Part shown: positions 43,501 to 56,650 of the stretch, piece after piece
Layout: every line of letters starts with the position of its first letter
Position numbering within the stretch: the stretch's first letter is position 1
Assembly (NCBI RefSeq): GCF_032452875.1
Contig: NC_083870.1
Coordinates: 8,494,001 to 8,558,000 of the forward strand
DNA length: 64,000 bases
Reading direction: 5' to 3'
Source of the DNA: Bos javanicus
Lineage: Eukaryota > Chordata > Mammalia > Artiodactyla > Bovidae
Notes under the pieces: model-generated
Told to the model about the DNA's origin: nothing
Database searches by the model: none
What the model saw: only the letters and a program-made list of their open reading frames with translations
Translations under genes and position numbers: made by a program

Positions 43501-46500
43501 AGCCTCTAGACCTCAGCCTGGGGATCCTGGGGCCCTCCAAGCAGGATGAAGGGAGGTCAGCCACGGTGGGAGCAAGCCTAGTGAAGAGAGAATGCCTGGG
43601 CCTTCTGGACTCCCAAACTTGCCCTTCTGCTGACCAAAGTCTAGGCAGACAGAAGGGATGGGGTGGGGTGGGGAGCTGAGTCAGGAGGGAAGGGAGGAGA
43701 GAAGCCTAGGGGCTGAATCTGGGAACAGAATCTAAACTGAGAAGGTCAAGTTCAGAACTGGGGTCCAGCCACAGAGCTGGAGGAGGAGGGCTGTGCCTGA
43801 GGGGGAGGGGACAAGACCACTTTTTCACTGGACAGGGAGCCTCAGGCTTCAGATGCTTTCCCCACAGTTCTCAGGCCACCCCCCCCACACACCCCCTTGC
43901 CTTTAAAACTGGTTGGCTGTCCTGAGAGCTGGGTTGAGGCTGTGATTTGGGGTGGGGCAGAGCTGGCCACACTTGCAGAGGTGGGGGAGGGGTGGCTGGC
44001 TGGCAGGATTGGGGAGGGGGTTAGGATCCCAGGGGTTTGGGAGAAGTTGAATTCTGGGTCTCCCACCCACAGTGTGGCTGTTGTGGTGACTCAGCCAGGC
44101 TCAGACTCTGGCTCCGGGGGGTTTAGGGGACTTATCTGTGCTGGGAGCCGTGTCTGGGCCGGAGCCGGGGCTGCCTCAAGGCCCATCCTCCCCCATTGTT
44201 CTCACCTCCCTTTGTGATTGGTGTGGCCCCCCTCCCCAGACACTAATCTGTGGTGGGCGCTTTGCCCGGGTTGGGAAGCTCTCACTAAGCTGAGGGGCTT
44301 AGGACAATGGAGGGTAAGCAAGGGAGGTGGAGGAAGGCAGAGAGAGAATCTGCTGGTTTTCGAAGTTCCAAGGTCAAGGTTATGGGGCAGAGGGAAGGAT
44401 GGAAGGAAAAAAAGTTGGGTTGTTTATATGAACGGTCCTGAATAAGGGGCTTCAGGGGTCCCTTCCCAGGTCCTTTCTTACCCCAAACTCACCCACACAT
44501 TCCAGCTCTTTCTTGGGGAGGCTGCTGTTGTGGGGTGAGGAGAGGCAAGAGTTAACAAAGGAGAATGAGACCCTAGACAGCCCAGCCCGCTCCCCCTAGC
44601 CCCAGGTAGGATCCCCCTCCTCCTTCCCAGCAAACCTCCACCAGACAACCCTCACCCCAGGCCTGCAGCGAGAGCTGGTTTTTCTGGTGGCGGCAGCAGC
44701 AGAGACCTGACAGAGATTCCCAGGGAGAGGCCTCCTTGAGGGGCCAGAGGTACTGGGGGGGCCTGGGGCGTGACTGGAGGGGCTGAGAAAGGTGGGGGTC
44801 CTTCCAGTAGGAACCTGAGGAGCAAGGGTAGAGAGCTTTTGTTTTGTTCTGTGGGGTAGTCCTTGATGACAATTTCCCATCACCCCAGAGGGACAGTGAC
44901 CTCATCTCTGGGTCCCTCTGCCTGAGATGAATCTGCCTCAAGTCTGGGGTGAGGAGGGGAGGGGTGCCTGGGCGACACTCCAGTGGGTGCAGAGACAAAG
45001 GCCCCGAGCCACACACCACTGACCAAAGGCAGCTGAGACAGACAACTATGCGGAAGCTAAGAGAAACCAACATGAAAATATTTACTATGTGTGCGCATTA
45101 CAGACATGCCTTTTCAAGCCTTGCTCTGATGCTGACAAGCACACATGCACTCCTGAAGAGAAAAAGTGGACACATATATGTGGGAAACACCCCCAAGTTC
45201 ATGCGAAGAGGCAGCCTCTCCTGCATGTGAACCAGAACTGAGACTCACCAGGCCCTCACCCAAAGACGGACACCAGACACATAGAGCTCACACTGCCTCC
45301 CTTCCTCCTCCTCCTAGACCCACCTCCAGGACCCCACTGTGTGCCCCTAGATGCCCCCAGATCTAGATGCCCCTAGATGCAGCGTGGATGCTGACGGAGA
45401 AAGCCTCTGCAGAAAGGAAGCCACCTGCCCGAGAGATGCAGGAGAGCTGCCACTGCCAGCCTCAGTCTCCCCTCCGGAGATCAGAGGCCAGGCCTCACGC
45501 AGAGAGGAGAGCTGGGGCACAGGGTAGGGAGAAGGCAGCCAGCCCAGGCCGGGAACGGAGGGCCTGTCTGGGAGCAGGTGGGGTACACAGAGGGCAGGGC
45601 CCCAAAGAGGCCCGTGGGGGCCTGGCCAGGGGTGGGGGAGGACCAGGGCAGGGATCCCGTCCGGCCAGTCGGGCCTGTTCTCTGCCTTGCGCAAGGTGGT
45701 GGCTGGTGGCGGCTGTGGCTAGGCTGGCTGTGCAGCAGCGGCTGAATCACCAAGGCTCCTGACCAGCGTCCTGGTGCTCCCAGGAGGAGGGGAGGGGAGG
45801 GTCAGAGGGAGGGGCGCTCAGCCAGCAGAGTCCACCAGCCTCAGCAAACAGTCTGCAGCAGAAGGGTCCGTGGGCTTGGCCTGGCCACTACATGCCCGCA
45901 GGGTGACCTCACCAGGCAGGCGGTGTGTCTCCTTTGCTCTGGTGACATCATCATGCTGACGCCGGGCGGGCACTGGGTGGGGGAGAGAAGGAGGAGGCAG
46001 TGCTGGTCTGCCCTACCCTGGGAGTCTCAGCTTCTGGGTCTGCCTACTGGGCCCAAGTTCTCTTGTCCTTCTCTTGCAGCCTGTGTGTGTGTGTGTGTGT
46101 GTGTGTGTAAGTGAAGGAGGGTGTTGCTCAAGCTGAGATGCTCCCAGTAAATAGTGAATTTAGGACAATGGAGAGATGTGGGAGAGACCCAGAAGGGACT
46201 TTCCAGTTTTACTGGGTTCCTCATCCTGCAAAGTTTGGGTTTATCACTTGGTATCATGGGGATCATGGAGCCATAGGTAGGGATGTGGAGGATCGGACTC
46301 AGACATGTGCTAGGGACTCGATGCATGTTGTACGCTAAGAAGGTATTTTTGGTGGGGAAATGTGATTAGCGGTGGGGAGGGGCTAGTTGCTTGACAAGTA
46401 TAGGAATGAGGATGCCATCTGACATTGTTCCAGGAGTAGGCTTTGGAAGGGTTTGAGTGTCTCCTAGTGGAGCAGGGCTTGGATTCCCTGTGACCTTGTG

Positions 46501-49500
46501 ACCTGCATGGACATTGGGATTAGAAGCAGGGGAAGTACCAGGAAGCCCCAATCTCAAGCCCACCTTCAGCCCTTCCTTGGCAGCCCTGCTCCCTCTGGTG
46601 CCAGGAGGAGGTGCCTGGGAGGGGTGACAGGTGGTTAGCTGGACTCCTTGGCTGGGCTGGGTGGGACCAACATCAGCTTGGGCAGGTCAGGGCCCTGGTA
46701 TCTGGCCCTTCAGGTCTGTCCCGTCCCATTCGGGCCCTCCCAGCTCCCTACAGCACCCTCCCTCCCTCTTCCCGTTTGCAGGGCCGTGGGACCCTTCCTC
46801 TGTCCCATGCTCTGCCTCACTGGGACCCTCTGGCCACTCTAGTGGGGCTTCATTTTCTCCCCCCATGTCTGATTCCCTCCACCCTCTACTTTCACCCTAG
46901 GTCCAGTCTGGAGGTACTCCCTTTGGCAGAGAACCCAGCTAGCTAGCCTATTGTGTCTCCACCCTAAGGTTGCCATGCTAAACCCCTCCCTGCCCAACCC
47001 AACCAAAGACTGCACATTCCTCCTCATTCTACCCTTTCCTTCTTCCGCCTGTCTCTCACATTCATTCATTCATCCACTCATCCACTCATTCAGTCAGTCA
47101 ATAAATAATAATTGAGTACCAGTTATATGCCAGGAATGCAGACCACTGAGCACTGAATCAGAAGCCATGTTTGCATATGTGATGTGAGATCCAGTTTATA
47201 CCCTTGAGGTTCTCAGGCTGGTGGAAGAGGCAGACGAGAAAACAGCAAATACAATCTGTGGTATCAACAAATGCAGTCAGTCTGTAATGGGTCAACGCAG
47301 GATGCTAGAGAGAGAACGGAGAAAGGGCAATCACCCGGCCTCAGGTGGGGGTGGGGGAAGGGAGGACTCCGGGAGGAAGTGATGTCTAAGCAGAGTCTTT
47401 AAGGATGAGTAGGAGTCACCCAGACGGTGATGAGTAGGAGCTACCAGACATAGGGAGGAGGGTGTTCCAGGCAGGATCACAGCATGAGCAAGGTGAAGGC
47501 CAGCAGGCTGTGTGAAGTGCTGGCCAGAGGCAGGAGCTTGGAACTTTGGGGAATTACTGGACATGGATCCCCAAGCAAGGCGCTCTCACCATTCCAGAGA
47601 GCCTTCATTCTGCCCGCAGCCCTCTGCCCCCAGCCCTGTTTCATGCACTTTATTCCACAACTTCAAATCTCCTTCTTCCCAGCCTCGAGCTTCTCTGGCC
47701 CTACCTCCCTCATAAGTTACTCATTCCAGAAACCTAGGAGTTGTCTTTGAGCCTTTCCTCTTTCTGGTCAGTGAGCAAGCCCTGCTGAGCTTCTCCTGGA
47801 ACTGTCCCCTCCTCTTGGCAGCACCGTGCAGGATGCCAGCAGGGTCCTAATGTGTCTCCTGCCCTCAGTCTCTCTTTCCAGTCGGGGGGCACACGACCAC
47901 TGGCTTAATGCTCTAGTGACTCCGTATTTCCCCTGGCCAAATCTGAATTCCTTTGCCTGGTGTGGAAGGTCCTGGCTGATTTTGCTGTGACCAGATGTCC
48001 CACTCCCACTCAACACACACGCCTTGCCTTAGTGTGTCCTCTCCTCTTGGCTTCCTGAACCAGCCAGACTCTCCACCTCGCTGGGGTTTGCCCACCTTGG
48101 GCCCTTACCTGGGATCCCTTTCCAGTTCTCACCCCTCCTGATTCTACCCACCTCATGCATGAGGCCCTCCTACCTGAATCAGGACCACTGTGACTAGCCT
48201 ATCCCATAACTAACCTGCAACACACCACTAACCACTAAATAAGAAACCGTCACACATATTTCCATAGATGTTTCCATACATATCTCTTCCCCAGAAGAAC
48301 TCAGATTCTTTAAGTGCAGGACATGCATCCTTCTTTGCTGATAAGGCTACATGATAGATCTCCCTGAGGGCTTCATACTGTTCCTTATCAATGCACATAA
48401 CACTCACCTTTCAACCCTGGTCCCCACCTCCAGTCCTCTGCTTCTGGTTCATGGTTCTAACCCTGTTATGTATCTGTCCTGACCTCTTCCCTCTGGGCCT
48501 CTGACCCGGGGCCTTTCTACCTTCAGTGACTTGCTCATTCCTGTCTCTGAGTCTTGGTTCATGCCATTCCTCCCACATAGCATACCTTCTTCTCTCTGGG
48601 AACCCAGGTCTCTCATCCTCTTATCTTCAAACCATGAAAAGAATGTTCCAAAGTGCCTGTTGGGATGGACCCTTCCTACACCACGTGCCTCATCCCAGAC
48701 ACCAACTCTTCTCGACCCTTGCCTTGGCTCCTGGTCACTCTCTGAAAGCACTCTCTTTCCCTCTCTTGGTAGGTTAAGCCTTCTGTGAAAGTCTGTCCAT
48801 GCCTTCCAGGTCTTTGTGGCATAAAATGCATCTCCCTGAGCTCCCAGAGGGCAGAGGCTGGGTCTCTTCTCCTGTTATAGCTGCCCACCTTACAACTGCT
48901 CAGGATAGGATCCAGGGCTGAGAGAGGGTGTGACTCTTCCATATACCATCTGTGTGGCCTTAGGCAAGTCACTTCCTCTCTCTGGGTCTCAGTTTCCTCA
49001 TCTGTTAAAGGGCGATAATAACACCTACCTCTTGGGAATGGTTTGTGGATCTAATGAGGTAATGGACAGAACGCGCTTTGCAAGCATAAAATGCTCCAGG
49101 AGTTCTGGGCTGCTTTTGCTGACATTATCATTATGAATAAGTGTTCCCCAGCTCTGGCAGCGCCCCTAATCCTGGCTGCTTCTGTCTGCCCTCTGCAGGT
49201 CAGCGCCTTGCTGGTGAGCTGGAGACCTCGGACCTGGTGACGGTGGTGTTGGGCCAGGATGCCAAGCTGCCCTGCTTCTACCGAGGGGATCCGGGCGAGC
49301 AGGTGGAGCAGGTGGCATGGGCTCGCGTGGATGCGGGCGAGGGTGGCCGGGAACTGGCACTGCTGAACTCCAAATACGGGCTGCACGTGAGCTCAGCCTA
49401 CGAGGGCCGCGTGGAACAGCCGCCGCCCCCACGGAACCCCCTGGATGGTGCGGTACTGCTGCGCAATGCGGTGCAGGCTGACGAAGGCGAGTACGAGTGT

Positions 49501-52500
49501 CGCGTCAGCACCTTCCCTGCTGGAAGCTTCCAGGCGCGGCTGCGGCTCCGCGTTTTGGGTAAGTGAGGCCAGTTGCCAGAGACGCCAGAACCTCAGGCCC
49601 TGGGTCTTGGAGGGCAGAGCCAGAGGCAGGGGGATGCAGAGATGAATGGGGTGGGGTCGAAACAGGAAGAGGTGGGGTCCTGTGGGACTGAGAGAGCTTC
49701 ATTTAGCCCATCCACCCCCACCCCAATCCAGAGATTGTTTTCAGGTGACCCCAAAAGCTTGATATGGCTTGATCAGCCTTGGGGAAGAATCCATTTATTA
49801 GGCTGGTCTTCCTTCTATGGACCTGAAATCTCCCTCTTGGTTACTCTCACCCTCTGCAGCGAGATGACACAGCCTTCTCTCTTCTGCACAACAAACAGCC
49901 TCTCCACTAGATGTGGAGCTCTGTCATGCCTCACTCAAATCTCTTCTTCAAGCTAAATTTACTAGTTTCTGCAACAGTTCTACCAGACACACTCATTCAG
50001 AGCCTCCCTCATCCTCCTGGGCTCCATTTAAAATACTGGGCCTAGACATGGACACACAGGCCCAGCTCTGCCCAGAGTGGCTGTGCATGACCAGTGGGGC
50101 TCATGCCTTCCCTGATCCTGACCTTCAGGGATCCACAATTGCCTTGTAAACCACCTCTTGGCACTGTGGACTCTCATGGTCAACGGATGCCCTGGACTTA
50201 TGGTCAAGTCAAGTCTTTTCCATTCTGGGCTTGAACTGTTAATGTTATGAAGATAAAAATAAAGACCTTCATAGCTTTCCTTTATCCACATGAAATTTAG
50301 TAATACCAGCCATAGTAAAAAAACCTGAGTGTGAATCTTGGCTTCACCACCCCATAGCTAATGATCTGGACTGAATCATTTAACCTCCCTGAGCTTCAGT
50401 TTCTTCAGCTATGAAATAAGGATAATAATACATACTTCATGTTTGTTGACAGGATTAAAAGAAATAACGTTTGTAAAGTGTTGCGCACAGTACTGGGCAC
50501 ATAGTCAGTGCTTTAAAAATAGTGGCTATTACTATTATTATAATATAGATGTTATCTTGTTAGTTTTTAAATTACCTCATTATTTTTATTAAAAAAATGA
50601 CCCATACTCATTGTAAATAATTCAAACAGTGGAGAAAGGTACAAAGTCAGTTGAAATTCTACCCCTCATTTGACATCTCTGTTGATAATATAAAAGAAGA
50701 AAAAACTAGACTGAACTGGGATGGGGTGGGGCCTCCTAACCGGGGTTGTGAAGATGATGATCTCCACCTCCCCTTATCTGCAGTGCCTCCCTTGCCCTCG
50801 CTGAATCCTGGTCCGCCTCTAGAAGAGGGCCAGGGCCTGACACTGGCAGCCTCCTGCACGGCAGAGGGCAGCCCGGCCCCCAGCGTTACCTGGGACACAG
50901 AAGTCAAGGGTACAGCATCCCACCGCTCCTTCACACACTCCCGCTCAGCTGCCGTCACTTCAGAATTCCATCTGGTGCCCAGCCGCAGCATGAATGGACA
51001 GCCACTTACCTGCGTGGTATCCCACCCTGGCCTGCTCCAGGACCAACGGATCACCCACATCCTCCAAGTGGCCTGTGAGTACTTGGGTAGGGCACCCCCA
51101 TGGGCTCCAGGAAGATGGGTGAGATCCTGAGAGACCCTGAGGCCCGCCAGTCTGGCCAGCCTGGATCCTACAGGGCATGCTGTGTGGCCAAGAGAGCACC
51201 AGTCCAAGGTGTAACACCTGGAGCCCATCCCAGATGACCTTGGCAAATCACTCCCTGACCTTCAGAGTCCTCCTGCTTACAAAGGAGCTTGCCCTGTTTT
51301 ACAGGTTTCAGGGAGGTCAGATATAAATATGGAATTGAAAGAATTTTGTGAAATAGTTTAGGATTTGAAGACAGATGGACTTGGAATGCACCCTAGTTCT
51401 GCTATTTACCAGCTGTTATTCAGTCAAGATTCATTTTCTTCGTTAGCAGAAGGAGAGTAATTATATCAACTTTACAGGGTCCTGATGGGAATTAGAAACC
51501 ACAAATGCAAAGCCTCTCACACGGCGCTTAGTGTATGGATGGTGCCAGGTCAATGGCAGATGTTGTTTTCCTGGCATTAGACTTCACGCCTCTGTGAGGG
51601 ATGGTACTGGTTTCTACTCATACTAACATAGCATTTGGCACAAAGTAGGTCCTCAACATATGTTTGTTAAAGAGATGAACGAGCTGGAAATTCCCTGGTG
51701 GTCCAGTGGTTAGGACTGCACTATTTCCTTGCCGAGGACCTGGGTTTGATCCTTGATCTGGGAAAGTAAGATCCCACAAGCTGTGCTGCACAGTCAGGGA
51801 AAATAAAAAAGAAATGAAGGAACTAGGAGGATGGTTAAACCTTTGAAGAATCAGGGAGGGGTTTTGCTGAGCACCTGTTCTGTGACTGGCACTATGCTAG
51901 GGCCCACAGGGGATTCAAAAGGTGTTGCCACGCTGCTATGCAGAGGAACGTATAGGCTCGCTGCACAGGTAAACCAGCGTGGACTCTGAACTCAGGGGAC
52001 GGAGCTGTCAGCAGAGTGGGGCTGGGCTAGGTTGGGCCACAGATGGGAAGGACAGGGAAGGGCAGGGAGAGGCCATTCCAGGCAGGGTGAGGCCTGGGGC
52101 CGGGGGTCTTCGAGGAAGAGCATCACTCCCATTCTCTCTCCTCCCACCTTTCATTCCAGTCCTTGCGGAAGCCTCTGTGAGGGGCCTTGAAGACCGAAAG
52201 CTGTGGCAGGTTGGCAGAGAAGGGGCTATGCTCAAGTGCTTGAGTGAAGGGCAGCCCCCACCCTCGTACAACTGGACACGGTAAGGGCCAAGCTTGAGAC
52301 TGGGATCCTTCCCTCGGGAACAACACGTACTCATCACAAACTGGGGCAATATACTCTGAGACCCAAATAAATTGGGTCACATGTTCAGACCAATACAAGA
52401 ATACGCATGGTCACCAAACATTATTATTGGCTTACACCAGGGAGTGTGGGATACATGGCAATGCGTAGGGAGTTAGCTAATAAGTGCTTGGCTTTTTCCC

Positions 52501-55154
52501 TTAACTTTAAAATTATGGAATATAATACAGTATTTAAATGTTAACACTTTTTATGTAAGTGCCTCAAGTGGATAAGACAAAAAGATACAGCTGACTGTGA
52601 CTGTTGTTAAAGCACCACTTTTATAACCGCACATTGCCAGCACCTTAGAAGCACCCTCCCATCTCTGCTAGTTCCCTGGCTTTTTTCCAGGGTCTGAGAT
52701 GTCCAGAGAATCAGGGAGGGGGTCAGGGGAACATGTGTGTGAGCCCATGACAGGCATGCTCTCACATATGAGCGGATGAGCCATGTATGTGGCCTTGTGC
52801 CTGGGGCTCTGTTCATGTACCCTACCATGCGATGTCAGGGGTATGGGGGCATGCAGTCACGTTTTTCCAAGTGCATCTGAGCCCAAATAGGAATGGAAAG
52901 TCCTGTCGTACGGACTTTATGCCATGTGGACCTGGTGCTCAGTGCTGAGTGACGTGATGCCCACAGGAGCATGTGAGATGGTGTGCGTGTGGATCTTCCC
53001 CGAGTGCGTGTGGGGGTGCCCAGGTCAGGCTGGGCGGCAGGGAGAAGGGGCCTCTGCCTAGACCTGCCTAGAGGAGGGAGGGGCACCGTGGGAACAGCCG
53101 GTGGCTCTGGGTGACGTCATGGGGGAGGGAGGTGGAGAGCTGCCTGGGCACGTTGGATGTGGCAGCCTCAGCCCGCCCATCAGCTTCCCTGTCCTCCAGG
53201 CTGGACGGGCCTCTGCCCAGTGGGGTACGAGCAGAAGGAGACACCCTGGGCTTCCCCACACTGACCCCTGAGCACAGTGGCACATACGTCTGCCGTGTCA
53301 GCAATGCACTCTCCTCAAGGGATTCTCAGGTGGTGGTGGATGTTCTTGGTAAGCACGGGGGCAAAGGCTGGGACCTGGGCCAGGGGCCTGGTGGGGTCAA
53401 CGGGAAGCAAGACAGAGTGAACTGGGAGAGTGTTTATTTGGAGGGGTCGGGACTGTGTGTATTTCTCAGAGGTCAGGCTGAGGGGGTGGTCTGGGATGTG
53501 TCTCGAGCGGACAGGGTGGGGGCGGGCCGGAGATCTGGACGTCTGCCTTAGAGCGCGGCCTGCCCCCAGCAGACCCCGAGGACGCCCCCGGGAAGCAGGT
53601 GGACCTCGTGTCGGCCTCCGTGGTGGTGGTGGGCGTGATCGCCGCGCTCTTGTTCTGCCTTCTCGTGGTGGTCGTGGTGCTCATGTCCCGATACCATCGG
53701 CGCAAGGCCCAGCAGATGACCCAGAAATAGTGAGTACTGGCCCCTCCCGGGCGGGTGAGGTCAGCGGGGAGCAGAGAGGAGACAAGCAGGAGGTGGGCCA
53801 GGACTGAGGAGCGAGAGGAGGAGCTTGTGGACCAGAGGTAGGCAGAGTCTCCTGGGAGGTGAGAAAGACCTGGGGGCCTGGACCGCAGCTGGGTGAGGGG
53901 AGCCACGCTGCCCGAGTGAGGGCAGATCCACATGCGAGGGTGTCACACGCACGGGCACATACACGGCACCAGGCACACACACTCTGCAGCCACACCGCCA
54001 CCTGCAGCCACGCGCTCACACTTGCAGGGACGGCCCAGTGCCCACACCCTCCAGCCCCAGCTCATAGAGGCGCCGCCAGCCTAGGTTGGCCTTGGGAGGC
54101 TACCACTACCCTCAGCTCCTGACGAGGGGGTGTCTTCCCAGTGAGGAGGAGCTGACCCTGACCAGGGAGAACTCCATCCGGAGGCTGCATTCCCATCACT
54201 CGGATCCCAGAAACCAGGTGTGTGCGCCAGGGTCGCGGGTGTTCGTGGGGCTGGGGCCCCTCTGCAGGTCAGAAGCGTAGGAGGGTTGCACTGGGGGGAA
54301 GTGGCGGGGTGGGCAGCGCTTCTTTGGGTCTGCTGGCTCACTTAGAAAGCCCTCTTCATCACTGGCCTCGAGGTCGCTCTGGGAAGCCATGGTTAGCACT
54401 GGTGTCAGGGTGGGGTCAAGGTCAGGGTGGGGGAATGAGGATGTCTGTGGGGCGGGGGAAGGTGACTAGGGAGGCGCCTGAGCCCCGTCCTGACTCCTCC
54501 CCGTGTCCGGGCCCTGCAGCCGGAGGAGAGTGTAGGGCTGAGAGCCGAGGGCCACCCCGATAGTCTCAAGGACAACAGTAGCTGCTCTGTGATGGTGAGG
54601 CCCCCGGCCCCACCGGTGTCCCCAGCACTCTGCTCAGGCCCCTCTCCCGGCCCCCGATGTGGTGCGTCAGCAGCCCCTCCACCAGCCCCCTTGCTGAGAC
54701 TCACGCTGCCCGCCTGCCTCCCCCCACACCCCCAGCTATGCCCTTACGCCTTCGTTCTCTAGTTGCCCCTTCCCCACACCTAACATTCACTCCTGTCCAT
54801 CGCTGAGCCGCTGAGCAACCGTAACCCCTGCTTGTGCCTGACCTCTGGCCCCACCGTGCCCCAGCCAGCCCCCTTACGCGTGGCCACCCGGCCCAGGCTC
54901 CTGACTCGCCCCCTGCCCTTGGTCTCCAGAGTGAAGAGCCGGAGGGCCGCAGTTACTCCACGCTGACCACAGTGAGGGAGATTGAAACGCAGACCGAGCT
55001 GCCGTCTCCAGGCCCTGGACGGGCAGAGGAGGAGGAGGATCGGGATGAAGGCATCAAGCAGGCCATGAACCATTTTGTTCAGGAGAACGGGACCCTGCGG
55101 GCCAAGCCCACTGGCAATGGCATCTACATCAACGGGCGGGGGCATCTGGTCTGA
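40587..55154 (+). CDS. NECTIN4: NECTIN4 (PVRL4), epithelial immunoglobulin-like adhesion receptor
   Basis: Nine exons: 40587-40665, 49199-49558, 50784-51074, 52160-52280, 53200-53348, 53573-53729, 54142-54217, 54520-54594 and 54930-55154 (stop TGA 55152-55154). GT-AG borders and phase are continuous; 510 aa, as in human. Exon 1 encodes the signal peptide (LLLLLLLASFTG). Exon 2 is the IgV domain with the Cys pair in KLPCFYRG and YECRVS. Exon 3 is the first IgC domain; exons 4 and 5 encode the second (SYNWTR is a candidate N-glycan site). Exon 6 is the transmembrane helix (VVVVGVIAALLFCLLVVVVV) with a basic stop. Exons 7-9 form the cytoplasmic tail ending GRGHLV, the afadin-binding end. Nectins are adherens-junction adhesion molecules that bind nectin-1 in trans; NECTIN4 is also the known epithelial receptor for morbilliviruses. 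MPLSL... is preferred over the in-frame Met at residue 9 because it matches human. Confidence 0.98.
46081..46108. repeat. (GT)n microsatellite
   Basis: An uninterrupted GT array of about 13 units inside NECTIN4 intron 1. Confidence 0.85.
48920..49135 (+). mobile_element. MIR SINE upstream of NECTIN4 exon 2
   Basis: MIR landmarks in order: GGCCTTAGGCAAGTCACTTC, CTCTGGGTCTCAGTTTCCTC, ATCTGTTAAAGGGCGATAAT and ATCTAATGAGGTAATGG. Confidence 0.75.
50325..50540 (+). mobile_element. MIR SINE in NECTIN4 intron 2
   Basis: Landmarks: GAATCTTGGCTTCACCACC, TTAACCTCCCTGAGCTTCAG, AATAAGGATAATAATACATA and GGCACATAGTCAGTGCTTTA. The rest of this intron (49559-50783) shows an AT-rich block near 50,560-50,690 and nothing else recognisable. 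Confidence 0.75.
51370..51560 (+). mobile_element. MIR SINE in NECTIN4 intron 3
   Basis: CCTAGTTCTGCTATTTACCA, AGAAGGAGAGTAATTATATC and CAAAGCCTCTCACACGGCGC follow the MIR order, with diverged bases. Confidence 0.6.
51687..51811 (+). mobile_element. CHR-type SINE in NECTIN4 intron 3
   Basis: GAAATTCCCTGGTGGTCCAG head, CTGGGTTTGATCCTTGATC B-box region, and an A-rich tail (AAAATAAAAAAG). Confidence 0.78.
52281..53199 (+). other. NECTIN4 intron 4, nothing recognised
   Basis: No gene or confident repeat is seen in these 919 bp. The acceptor CTGTCCTCCAG ends at 53199. Confidence 0.5.
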
Positions 55155-56644
55155 CCCAGGCTTGCCTCCGTCCCCTAAGCCTGGCTCCCTCTGCTGACAG
55201 GGAAGCCTTCAGCTCATCCCCAGGGGGGCCTCCCTACACACTCTTTTCTTGAGGAAGATGCTCCCCACCCCACTGACTGCTTGATCTCCAGTCCTTCCAG
55301 TCCTTCCGTTGGAAAATGGAAGGGCTCTGCTGGTTGAGTCCCTCCCACAGTGTGTGCAGGTCGCTGTGTGTGCATGTGTCCTTGTTTGAGTGTGTGCTGC
55401 GTGTGTGTGCAGGGGTGACTGTGCCCGTGGTGTGCGTCATGCTGTCACAAGTGAGCTGTGGTACGTGTGTCACCCAGTTCGGTGGCAATATGGGGGGTAC
55501 GTCACGGGGATGGGCTTGTGTGTCGTGTGGCCGTGGGACCTTTGCCTGTAAAATGCAGGTGTTTTCCTCAGACCCCAGAGCAGTATTAATGATGCAGAGG
55601 TTCGAGGCGGGAGGTGGAGACTTTGGCCAGACCCAGGTGTGCGGGCATAGCTGGAGCTGGAATCTGGCCTCCTGAGTTGGGGAGCAGGGCTCCCACCACT
55701 TGGGACCCGCTGGGGCAAGTGTGAAGCGGTGGCCGGGGTTCGCCGGAAGCTCAAACTGCCCTCTGGTGGTCTCTAGCCCTGTTGCATGTACATATTTTCT
55801 GTAAATAAGCCTGCACAGGGGAGCTTCTTTAAGGAATATTGCCCCAAACTCATTAAGAGAAAAGACTTTTTAAAAAACTTTGGACTCATCTGGATGTTTA
55901 TCGTTACAAGGATTGCTTAAAGAGTCATCAGCCTACATAGGAATCCAGCGAAGCTAGACCTTGCTCGGCCTGACCCCGGGAGGTTAATTCCTATGGTTCA
56001 AGGTGCTCCTTCTGAGTCATCTTAGTCTGGACAGCCTTCTGGGAGGGAGACTAAGATCTGATGGAGTTTGGAGGCGCGTGTGCCCCACAGTTACTGGTAA
56101 CGGGAGGACAAGTAAGGTCCTTGGCCCTAGCGGTTCCTCGGCTCTTCCTCTAGGCTCATGGTTTCTTAGTTGCGCGCACAGGTGTTTGTGGTCCCGTGGT
56201 GAGGGGGTCACTAGGACTTGGTGACAAGGGCTCCTGGTTTAGTCATGGTGTAGGGGACAGAGAATAGTGATAATAGAACCAGGGAGGGTGGGAGTTCAAG
56301 TGAGGTGAAGGAGCTACTGGCAGCAAGAATATCCCCTTTTCCCCAGGGGTCTCCGGGTCACTAACTTGGGGCTCTTCCAGCAGTTTCGCTGGGTGGGGGC
56401 TGGGATTAGATGAGGTCCCTTTTTGCCTGCCTGATCCAAATACATTCAACCAGGATACCTAGATTTAGTGCCAAACCCTGTTCAGCCTGAACTCTGCTGG
56501 ATTTCTGACCAAAGGAGGGTCTCTCATCCCCTGCTCTCCAGCCACCCAGGACTTTGCATGTGGAACCTGAAGATAATGGAATTCTAGTATGTACATTTTG
56601 TGTAAATATGTGCATAGTTGTACATAAATGATATTCTGTTTTTA

Positions 56645-56650
56645 AATAAA
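56645..56650 (+). terminator. NECTIN4: Poly(A) signal of NECTIN4
   Basis: AATAAA about 1.5 kb after the stop, followed by a T/G-rich stretch (GTTCTTTCTGGTTCCTGTC). This gives a 3' UTR of the size expected for NECTIN4. No other canonical AATAAA was seen between 55155 and here. Confidence 0.75.

Larger units (their letters stand above)
40666..49198 (+). other. NECTIN4 intron 1, free of ruminant-specific repeats
   Basis: 8.5 kb without a recognisable gene. Simple repeats: CA array near 40711-40765, GT array near 41461-41500, and (GT)n at 46081-46108. Only old repeats are suspected: a MIR/L2-like piece with an ATTC array near 47,060-47,160, L2-like sequence between about 47,380 and 48,900, and a MIR at about 48,920-49,135 ending about 60 bp before exon 2. 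No Bov-tA, Bov-A2, CHR or BovB copy was seen. Confidence 0.5.

Noticed and set aside
50659..51246. 195-codon minus-strand frame
   Set aside because: It is the shadow of NECTIN4 exon 3 on the opposite strand.
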